64,000 nucleotides of DNA from JBBSOK01 sp965219125 (GTDB lineage Bacteria; Bacteroidota; Bacteroidia; Flavobacteriales; Flavobacteriaceae), in NCBI GenBank assembly GCA_965219125.1, contig CBDCMO010000002.1, forward strand, positions 1,054,001 to 1,118,000, read 5' to 3'. Below the pieces are notes generated by a model. That model ran no database searches. It was not told the origin of the DNA and saw only the letters and a list, made by a program, of their open reading frames with translations. The position numbers and the translations under genes were made by a program. Below are positions 58,191 through 64,000 of the stretch, piece after piece; position 1 is the first letter of the stretch, and each line of letters starts with the position of its first letter.

Positions 58191-59321
58191 TTATAATCTG
58201 TTATCCAATTTTTTAACCATTTTATCTTTCCACGTTGAAAAAGTTCCCGCTACAATCTGTTTTCTTGCCTCGCGAACCATCCAAAGATAAAAACCAAGAT
58301 TATGAATAGTTGCAATTTGCCTTCCCAACATTTCATTTACAGTAAATAAATGGCGTAAATATGCCTTACTGTAAGCGGTATCTACCCAAGTAATATCCAT
58401 TGTATCAATTGCTGAAAAATCTGCTTCCCACTTTTTATTTTTAATGTTTATGGTTCCTTCCGCCGTAAAAAGCATACCGTTTCTACCATTTCGTGTTGGC
58501 ATAACGCAGTCGAACATATCAATACCCAACGCAATATTTTCCAATAAATTGGTAGGTGTGCCAACACCCATTAAATAACGGGGTTTGTCTTTTGGGAGGA
58601 TTTCGGTTACTACTTCCGTCATTGCATACATTTCTTCAGCAGGTTCGCCAACTGAAAGTCCACCAATCGCGTTGCCTTCTGCCCCAACCGATGCTATATA
58701 TTCTGCCGATTGTTTGCGTAAATCCGTATAAATGCTGCCTTGTACAATCGGGAAAAAGGTTTGGCTGAAACCATATTTAAAGGGTAATTTTTCTAAGTGA
58801 TTTATACATCTATCCAACCATCTATGCGTCATATGCATGGACCGTTTTGCGTAATTGTATTCACACGGATATGGCGTACATTCGTCGAAAGCCATAATAA
58901 TGTCGGCACCAATTGTACGTTGCGTTTCCATTACATTTTCCGGCGTAAAGGTGTGGAAACTACCATCAATATGGCTTTTGAATTTAACGCCTTCTTCCTT
59001 AATTTTTCTATTTGCTGAAAGGGAATAAACCTGATAACCGCCGCTATCGGTAAGTATATTTCTATCCCAATTCATAAATTTATGAAGTCCGCCAGCTTTT
59101 TCAAGAATTTCCAAACCTGGCCGTAAATATAAATGGTAGGTATTTCCTAAGATAATATCGGGATTAATTTCATCCGCCAATTCGCGTTGGTGAACACCTT
59201 TTACGGTGCCAACAGTGCCAACAGGCATAAAAATTGGAGTTTCAATTGAGCCGTGGTCAAGCATTATTGTGCCTGCTCTGGCCTGTGAATTTTTGTCGTT
59301 AGCCTCTAACGTGAATTGCAT
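58191..59321 (-). CDS. tgt: tRNA-guanine transglycosylase lacking the usual zinc cysteines
   Basis: TGT exchanges G34 for the queuine precursor preQ1 in tRNAs with GUN anticodons. The 376-residue TIM-barrel protein shows DSGGYQVYS, MAFDECTPYPC, GGLSVGEP and DCVMPTRNGRNGMLF. In the C-terminal zinc region the CxCxxC motif is absent: the segment reads TMDITWVDTAYSKAYLRHL. The ATG at 59321 (MQFTLEANDK) is chosen; the open frame also has a TTG at 59339, but this lies inside the promoter box. It heads the tgt-lptG-eamA cluster. Confidence 0.93.
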   Translation of the reverse strand: MQFTLEANDKNSQARAGTIMLDHGSIETPIFMPVGTVGTVKGVHQRELADEINPDIILGNTYHLYLRPGLEILEKAGGLHKFMNWDRNILTDSGGYQVYSLSANRKIKEEGVKFKSHIDGSFHTFTPENVMETQRTIGADIIMAFDECTPYPCEYNYAKRSMHMTHRWLDRCINHLEKLPFKYGFSQTFFPIVQGSIYTDLRKQSAEYIASVGAEGNAIGGLSVGEPAEEMYAMTEVVTEILPKDKPRYLMGVGTPTNLLENIALGIDMFDCVMPTRNGRNGMLFTAEGTINIKNKKWEADFSAIDTMDITWVDTAYSKAYLRHLFTVNEMLGRQIATIHNLGFYLWMVREARKQIVAGTFSTWKDKMVKKLDNRL

Positions 59322-59336
59322 TCTATAAATTTGGGG

Positions 59337-59344
59337 CAAAGATA
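59337..59344 (-). promoter_or_regulatory. Predicted -7 promoter box of tgt
   Basis: The minus strand reads TATCTTTG, an exact TAnnTTTG match, 15 nt before the tgt ATG. Confidence 0.65.
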
Positions 59345-59351
59345 ACTTTAT

Positions 59352-59384
59352 AATTCAGAATTAGGAATTCAGAATTAGGAATTA
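59352..59384. repeat. GAATTCAGAATT-type simple repeat between tgt and transketolase
   Basis: Two tandem copies of an AATTCAGAATTAGG unit occur here; a related AT array follows at 59448-59483. The region between the divergent genes is otherwise AT-rich and gene-free. Confidence 0.7.
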
Positions 59385-59557
59385 AAATTGTAATTAAACA
59401 GCGAAATAAATACGTTAAATTCTAATTTCTTGAGCTTGTTTTCAGTTTAAAATTCAAAATTCAAAATTCTTAATTCTGAATTGAACAGATGTTAACAAAA
59501 GCCACAAATCGTTGATAACTGAATTGTTTTCACCTTTCATCACCTTTTAAGAAAGCC

Positions 59558-59565
59558 TACTTTTG
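59558..59565 (+). promoter_or_regulatory. Predicted -7 promoter box of the transketolase genes
   Basis: TACTTTTG matches TAnnTTTG exactly, 22 nt before the ATG at 59588. The -33 element is not clear. Confidence 0.5.
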
Positions 59566-59587
59566 AAATTCCTAAAAAACTCCATGT

Positions 59588-60433
59588 ATGGCCAATATTA
59601 AAGATTTAGAAGATTTAACAATACAAGTTCGCCGAGACATTTTGCGACAAGTTCATAAAGTAAATAGTGGACATCCGGGCGGATCTTTAGGTTGTTCCGA
59701 ATTTTTTGTGGTCCTATTTCAGGAAATAATGGAACGCAAAGAAACTTTTTCAATGGATGGCAAAGATGAAGATCTCTTCTTTTTATCCAACGGTCACATT
59801 TCTCCTGTTTTTTATAGTGTTTTAGCTCGCTCTGGCTATTTTCCAGTTGAAGAGCTTTCGACCTTTAGACATATAAATTCAAGATTACAAGGCCATCCAA
59901 CAACTCATGAAGGTTTGCCTGGTATTCGGGTAGCTTCGGGTTCTTTAGGACAAGGAATTTCAGTTTCAATTGGTGCGGCACAAACAAAAAAGTTGAATAA
60001 TGACAACCACATTATTTATACACTTTGCGGCGATGGAGAATTACAAGAAGGTCAAAATTGGGAAGCAATTATGTATGCCGCTGGTAATAAAATGGATAAT
60101 CTAATTGTAACAATAGATAGAAACGGCCAGCAAATTGATGGTTCCACCCAAAATGTTTTGCCTTTGGGTAATCTTAAAGCCAAATTTGAAGCCTTTGGTT
60201 GGGATGTTCTTGAAGTTGAAAAGGGAAATGATTTACAAGCAATTATTGATGGACTTAAAAAAGCAAAATCAAAATTGGGTAAAGGAAAACCTGTTTGTAT
60301 TTTGCTGGATACGGTAATGGGCAACGGCGTAGATTTTATGATGCACACGCACGATTGGCACGGTAAAGCACCAAATGATGCGCAGTTAGAAACAGCTTTG
60401 GCGCAAAATCCAGTTACTTTGGGGGATTATTAA
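59588..60433 (+). CDS. Transketolase, N-terminal (thiamine diphosphate-binding PP) subunit
   Basis: Transketolase moves two-carbon units between sugar phosphates in the pentose phosphate pathway. The 281-residue product corresponds to the N-terminal third: VNSGHPGGSLGCSE, FFLSNGHISPVFYS, GLPGIRVASGSLGQGIS and the ThDP motif CGDGELQEGQNWEA. It ends before the pyrimidine-binding domain, which is encoded separately downstream. Splitting in two genes is common in Bacteroidota. The gap to the partner gene is 104 nt and holds a hairpin. Confidence 0.95.
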   Translation: MANIKDLEDLTIQVRRDILRQVHKVNSGHPGGSLGCSEFFVVLFQEIMERKETFSMDGKDEDLFFLSNGHISPVFYSVLARSGYFPVEELSTFRHINSRLQGHPTTHEGLPGIRVASGSLGQGISVSIGAAQTKKLNNDNHIIYTLCGDGELQEGQNWEAIMYAAGNKMDNLIVTIDRNGQQIDGSTQNVLPLGNLKAKFEAFGWDVLEVEKGNDLQAIIDGLKKAKSKLGKGKPVCILLDTVMGNGVDFMMHTHDWHGKAPNDAQLETALAQNPVTLGDY

Positions 60434-60507
60434 TGTCCCATTAATACCCTAAGGGGAAATTACACTACGATATTAATAATAATATAATGATTTTAATTTA
60501 ACAAAAG

Positions 60508-60530
60508 CCCCTCCTCTGGAGGGGTTGGGG
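60508..60530. repeat. GC-rich hairpin between the transketolase halves
   Basis: CCCCTCC (60508-60514) pairs with GGAGGGG (60518-60524) around a TCT loop and is followed by TTGGGG. It resembles a dispersed Bacteroidota intergenic element of the type CCCCTCC...GGAGGGGTTGGGG. It ends just 8 nt before the ATG of the second gene and lacks a T-run, so it may affect translation or mRNA stability rather than terminate. Confidence 0.6.
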
Positions 60531-60537
60531 AAGACTT

Positions 60538-61494
60538 ATGAAAAAATATACAGATACAGGAAAAAAAGATACACGATCAGGTTTTGGCGATGGACTTACT
60601 GAACTTGGAAAAACCAATGAAAATGTGGTTGCGCTTTGTGCCGACCTTACAGGCTCTTTAAAAATGGACGATTTTAAAGCAAACCATCCCGAGCGTTTTT
60701 TTCAAATTGGTATTGCTGAAGCAAATATGATGGGCATTGCCGCTGGTATGACAATTGGCGGGAAAATTCCTTTTACAGGCACATTTGCGAACTTTTCAAC
60801 GGGAAGAGTTTACGACCAAATAAGACAATCCATTGCTTACAGCGATAAAAATGTAAAAATATGCGCGTCGCACGCAGGCCTAACTTTAGGTGAAGATGGC
60901 GCAACGCACCAAATTCTCGAAGATTTGGGTTTAATGAAAATGTTGCCGGGAATGACCGTTATTAATACCTGCGATTATAACCAGACCAAGGCTGCAACAA
61001 TTGCAATTGCAAAACATCACGGACCAGTTTATTTACGATTTGGCCGACCAAAGGTTGCAAATTTCACAGATTCCGATCAAAATTTTGAAATTGGAAAAGC
61101 AATGCGTTTGCAAGAAGGGAACGATGTAACGATACTTGCAACGGGCCATTTAGTTTGGGAAGCCTTGCAAGCAGCAGAAACATTAAACGAAAAAAGTATT
61201 TCAGTTGAAGTAATAAATATCCACACAATTAAACCTTTAGATAACAAAGCAATAATTGATAGTATCAAAAAAACAGGCTGTGCTGTAACGGCTGAAGAAC
61301 ATAACTTTTTAGGAGGTTTAGGCGAAAGTGTTGCACGTGTACTAGCAGAAAATCATCCTGCGCCACAAGAATTTATCGCAACCAAAGATACCTTTGGAGA
61401 ATCTGGCACACCAGAAGAACTTATGGCAAAATATGGCCTAAATGCCGAAGCAATAGTGAAAGCGGTAATAAAAGTAATAGCAAGAAAAAAATAA
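60538..61494 (+). CDS. Transketolase, C-terminal (pyrimidine-binding) subunit
   Basis: The 318-residue product has the transketolase pyrimidine-binding domain (about 5-180: GLTELGKTNENVVALCADLTGS, RFFQIGIAEANMMGIAAGM, the His pair in CASHAGLTLGEDGATHQ) and the C-terminal transketolase domain (about 190-310, TILATGHLVWEALQAAE and TAEEHNFLGGLGE). It works with the N-terminal subunit just upstream; the conserved catalytic Glu is in IGIAEANM. A terminator closes the operon. Confidence 0.95.
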   Translation: MKKYTDTGKKDTRSGFGDGLTELGKTNENVVALCADLTGSLKMDDFKANHPERFFQIGIAEANMMGIAAGMTIGGKIPFTGTFANFSTGRVYDQIRQSIAYSDKNVKICASHAGLTLGEDGATHQILEDLGLMKMLPGMTVINTCDYNQTKAATIAIAKHHGPVYLRFGRPKVANFTDSDQNFEIGKAMRLQEGNDVTILATGHLVWEALQAAETLNEKSISVEVINIHTIKPLDNKAIIDSIKKTGCAVTAEEHNFLGGLGESVARVLAENHPAPQEFIATKDTFGESGTPEELMAKYGLNAEAIVKAVIKVIARKK

Positions 61495-61517
61495 TTCATT
61501 TGAATTTAATTCAATTT

Positions 61518-61551
61518 AAAAGCCTCGAAGAAAATTCCTTCGAGGCTTTTT
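61518..61551. terminator. Terminator between transketolase and FKBP-like gene
   Basis: AAAAGCCTCGAA pairs with TTCGAGGCTTTT (61539-61550) around a 9-nt loop with T-run on the plus strand and A-run on the minus side, suitable for both convergent genes. Confidence 0.88.
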
Positions 61552-61575
61552 AGATTTCAAATTTTTCGCAACAGC

Positions 61576-62478
61576 CTAACTGTCTGCATCCAAATAATCT
61601 GGTTTTCCATCGTTATCGACATCTGGATAGGTTATTGATCCATTACTGTTCACAATAATTTCATCTCTTGTAGGGCGTCCATCGCCATCATCATCGGCAT
61701 CTATGAAATTTGGTACTCCATCACCATCGGTATCATCATCCTCTTCCCTTCCGTTGCCATTTACATCTTCCAACGTACTTACAACTTTATCCATATCTTG
61801 ATCTCCAACAATAGTAGTCATCAAATTAAAAGCAAAAATAGTTTGACTGTAAGCTGGTCTATCTGTACCTGCTTGTTGAAAATATCCCAAACCAGACGGA
61901 ACAAAAATAGCACCTATCCCAAAATTGTTATATGAAATCGTACCATCAGCATTTACGTCATTACTCGCTGCGGCATTAAACTCAATCATACCATCTTGAA
62001 AACCATTAATAGTCTGCGTTAAATCAAATCTCACCGGATTGTCAGCCACATCAAAAACAGTTAGACTATTCATAGTTAATGCTTCGTAACGTGCAAAAAT
62101 AACGTCAGGGAAATTTGGAGAAACACCTCCACCTTGGTTTACTTTCAGATAATAAAGCTTATAGTTAACTGTATTTTCAAATCTATCCACAACCGTCTTT
62201 GAATCTACTTGCTGTGTTAATGCTATTTTGTCCGCATTATCTCCTGCAATTGTATCAAATTTTATTTTAAAATTAAAATCTGCTGGTGGGTTTTGAAATT
62301 CTTCGTAATTATAAAAATGTGTTGCAAGAAAGGTTTCAATATCTATTTGGGCAGCAATGGCTTCTTCACCCCTATCACGTGGTGGAACAATGTCTGCTGT
62401 GTTATCATCTTTTTTACAAGAGACTATTGTGGATGCTATAAGACTTAGAAATAATAATGTAGATAAAATCCTTTTCAT
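61576..62478 (-). CDS. FKBP-like lipoprotein with acidic calcium-binding-type tail
   Basis: The 300-residue product has a lipobox IVSCK near residues 17-21, an FKBP-like peptidyl-prolyl isomerase domain (about 100-225; GFQDGMIEFNAA and FGIGAIFVPSGLGYF match the FkpA-type core) and a C-terminal region (about 250-300) with DTDGDGVPNFIDADDDGDG and DVDNDGKPDYLDAD, thrombospondin type 3-like calcium repeats. The ATG at 62478 is preferred since the upstream frame lacks a signal peptide. It may help fold outer-membrane proteins; the tail is unusual for FkpA. Confidence 0.78.
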   Translation of the reverse strand: MKRILSTLLFLSLIASTIVSCKKDDNTADIVPPRDRGEEAIAAQIDIETFLATHFYNYEEFQNPPADFNFKIKFDTIAGDNADKIALTQQVDSKTVVDRFENTVNYKLYYLKVNQGGGVSPNFPDVIFARYEALTMNSLTVFDVADNPVRFDLTQTINGFQDGMIEFNAAASNDVNADGTISYNNFGIGAIFVPSGLGYFQQAGTDRPAYSQTIFAFNLMTTIVGDQDMDKVVSTLEDVNGNGREEDDDTDGDGVPNFIDADDDGDGRPTRDEIIVNSNGSITYPDVDNDGKPDYLDADS

Positions 62479-62516
62479 TGTATTTTTTTTGAAGGGCGAA
62501 AGATACAATTTTCTGT

Positions 62517-62524
62517 TACTTTTG
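62517..62524 (+). promoter_or_regulatory. Predicted -7 promoter box of the S4-domain gene
   Basis: TACTTTTG matches TAnnTTTG exactly, 33 nt before the ATG at 62558. On the opposite strand, GAAAGATA at about 62500-62507 gives a near match (TATCTTTC) for the divergent FKBP-like gene. Confidence 0.55.
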
Positions 62525-62557
62525 CTAAAAGTTTAACGCACATTTAAATGAGTTGTT

Positions 62558-62944
62558 ATGAGGGTAGATAAATATTTATGGTGCGTGCGATATTGCAAAA
62601 CCAGAAACATTGCCACACAAGCTTGCAACAAAGGCGCCGTAAGGGTTAATGATGTTGTTGTAAAGCCATCGAGAAATGTATTTCCAAGTGATGTTATAAC
62701 GTTTCGTAAAGAGCAGATAAATTATATAATACACGTTATAGAAATACCGCCAAGCCGCGTTGGGGCGAAACTGGTAGATTTATATAGAATAGATAAAACG
62801 CCAAAAGAGGCGTTTGAAACCAATGAACTTTTACAATATTCTAAAACTTACTACAGGAAGAAAGGTGTTGGCAGACCAACCAAAAAAGATAGGCGGGATA
62901 TTGACGATTTTAGTGAAAATACCATAGATGAAACAGATGCGTAA
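62558..62944 (+). CDS. S4-domain RNA-binding protein, HslR family
   Basis: The 128-residue product begins MRVDKYLWCVRYCKTRNIATQACNKG, the S4 RNA-binding fold of HslR (Hsp15), which in E. coli rescues stalled 50S subunits carrying peptidyl-tRNA. The lysine-rich C-terminal part (KGVGRPTKKDRRDIDDF) is shared with flavobacterial relatives. It is 27 nt upstream of the phosphoribosyltransferase gene and probably cotranscribed. Confidence 0.9.
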   Translation: MRVDKYLWCVRYCKTRNIATQACNKGAVRVNDVVVKPSRNVFPSDVITFRKEQINYIIHVIEIPPSRVGAKLVDLYRIDKTPKEAFETNELLQYSKTYYRKKGVGRPTKKDRRDIDDFSENTIDETDA

Positions 62945-62971
62945 TTATTATATTTACTAAAATTTGAAAAG

Positions 62972-63469
62972 ATGAATGGGACCGTTATTTTAACGAAAAA
63001 AGAAATAGATCATAAATTGAATAGGATTGCCTATCAAATTTATGAGGCAAATAGCGATGAAACCGAAATTGTAATTACCGGCATTGTCTCTAACGGCTAT
63101 TTATTGGCGAAAAAACTAAAAACGCTAGTCGAAAAAATTTCGCCCATAAAAGTTATTTTATGTGAAGTTAAATTAGATAAGAAAAATCCGATAAAATCCG
63201 TTACTTCAAGTTTAAAACCTGAAGCGATAGAAAACAAATCGCTAATTCTTGTTGATGATGTTTTACATTCTGGCACAACTTTGATTTATGCCGTAAACCA
63301 TTTTTTAAATGTTTCACTAAAGCAATTTAAAACCGCGGTTTTGGTGGATAGAAATCACAAAAAATATCCTATAAAAGCAGATTTTAAAGGAATCTCGCTG
63401 TCAACTTCACTTAGTGAAAATGTTTCAGTCGTTTTTGAAAAAGGAAACCACCACGTTGTTCTAAACTAA
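62972..63469 (+). CDS. Phosphoribosyltransferase family protein (PyrR-like)
   Basis: The 165-residue product has a type I phosphoribosyltransferase fold with the PRPP motif ILVDDVLHSGTTL near 90-102, and an N-terminal KKEIDHKLNRIAYQIYE similar to PyrR. Whether it is a uracil phosphoribosyltransferase, a regulator, or neither is not evident; it is not next to pyrimidine genes. Its stop overlaps the convergent aroK stop by 9 nt. Confidence 0.85.
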   Translation: MNGTVILTKKEIDHKLNRIAYQIYEANSDETEIVITGIVSNGYLLAKKLKTLVEKISPIKVILCEVKLDKKNPIKSVTSSLKPEAIENKSLILVDDVLHSGTTLIYAVNHFLNVSLKQFKTAVLVDRNHKKYPIKADFKGISLSTSLSENVSVVFEKGNHHVVLN

Positions 63470-63982
63470 TTTTAAAGCCAATTGTTCAGAAATTTCTTTA
63501 ACTGAAAGGTTATCTACTTCAAATTTAAAATCCGATTGATTGTAATAATATGAGCGTTCAAATAAATGCTTCCGTATAAAATCGTCTAAATCTTCTTTAG
63601 ATTTTAGGTGCGCAATCAGTGGTCTGTTGTTTTTTTCATTGAAAAGTCTGTTAGTTAAGGTTTCAATGTTTGCTTTCAAATAAATGGTAACAACATTCTT
63701 ATGGTCGGTCAAAAAATCCATTACGCCGCCATAACAAACAGTGCCTCCTCCGGCCGAGATTATCAAATTATCTTCGGAAGCAATAAGTTTTTTTAATAAT
63801 GTTGCTTCTTTTTTACGAAAAAAGATTTCTCCTTTATTTTTGAAAATTTCAGAAATACTTTCATTAAATTGATTTTCAATATAACTATCCAAATCAATAT
63901 AATTGTAGCCTAATTGCTTTGAAAGTGCCTTTCCGATTACACTTTTACCGCTTGCCATATATCCAATTAATACAATAATCAT
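63461..63982 (-). CDS. aroK: Shikimate kinase
   Basis: AroK phosphorylates shikimate in aromatic amino acid synthesis. The 173-residue product has Walker A GYMASGKS near 7-14, the shikimate-binding DLDSYIE near 31-37, the FFRKKE arginine near 54-59, SAGGGT near 76-81 and the lid RPLIAHL near 119. Length is normal for the family. It is convergent with the phosphoribosyltransferase gene, sharing 9 nt. Confidence 0.95.
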   Translation of the reverse strand: MIIVLIGYMASGKSVIGKALSKQLGYNYIDLDSYIENQFNESISEIFKNKGEIFFRKKEATLLKKLIASEDNLIISAGGGTVCYGGVMDFLTDHKNVVTIYLKANIETLTNRLFNEKNNRPLIAHLKSKEDLDDFIRKHLFERSYYYNQSDFKFEVDNLSVKEISEQLALKLV

Positions 63983-64000
63983 AAAACTTTTAACCGTTTG

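Overview
This 64 kb window is chromosomal core sequence from a member of the Bacteroidota, almost certainly family Flavobacteriaceae. The evidence is AT-rich intergenic DNA, many copies of the Bacteroidota -7 promoter box TAnnTTTG, type IX secretion (T9SS) sorting tails on several secreted proteins, flavobacterial gene families (PorD/DUF4835, DUF6913, DUF6095, DUF4249, DUF885), a split transketolase, a monomeric isocitrate dehydrogenase and the flavobacterial forms of omega, BamD and IF-3. Genus and species cannot be told from what I can see. There is no prophage, insertion sequence, CRISPR array or plasmid gene.

Layout. 1-8.8 kb (minus strand): ligA, a DUF6913 gene, dapA, bamD, rpoZ, coaBC, porD and recN, all read toward position 1. 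8.9-10.9 kb (minus): LOG-family phosphoribohydrolase, prmC and an acetyltransferase. 10.9-13.6 kb (plus): ribD, a DMT permease and a frameshifted YigZ gene. 13.6-18.4 kb: a thioesterase (minus), then dnaA, a low-molecular-weight phosphatase, a secreted PQQ-type sugar dehydrogenase and an RsmI-like methyltransferase. 18.4-21.6 kb (minus): dapF, an acetyltransferase, mltG and a lysozyme-like protein. 21.8-29.6 kb (plus): an HtrA protease, an unusually long GAPDH, an AsmA-like protein, trmD, a DUF885 lipoprotein and rplS. 29.6-30.2 kb has no gene but carries promoter, hairpin and terminator signals that suggest a small RNA. 30.2-36.8 kb (plus): icd, a TonB receptor with a DUF4249 lipoprotein, murQ and DUF6095. 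36.9-38.2 kb (minus): a T9SS cargo protein.

38.6-44.0 kb is a complete rRNA operon on the minus strand (16S, tRNA-Ile, tRNA-Ala, 23S, 5S) with two matched promoters upstream and a terminator downstream. 45.0-48.4 kb (plus) is the translation cluster thrS, infC, rpmI, rplT. 48.5-53.3 kb holds envelope and secreted proteins, including an M43-like metalloprotease whose reading frame is broken twice, once at a (CT)11 dinucleotide run inside the signal peptide. 53.5-59.3 kb (minus): dnaB, accA, and the tgt, lptG, DMT permease group. 59.6-64 kb: the two transketolase halves, an FKBP-like lipoprotein, an S4 RNA-binding protein, a phosphoribosyltransferase and aroK.

Most of the window is housekeeping: replication, cell wall precursors (dapA, dapF, murQ, mltG), outer membrane assembly (bamD, lptG, porD) and translation. 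I see no undescribed multi-gene system. The parts most worth a second look are the candidate small RNA between rplS and icd, the candidate phase-variable metalloprotease, an AUA start codon on infC, a promoter sequence shared by rRNA, rplS and thrS, several predicted leaderless genes, and a dispersed GAATTCAGAATT-type repeat, one copy of which is read in frame within prmC.
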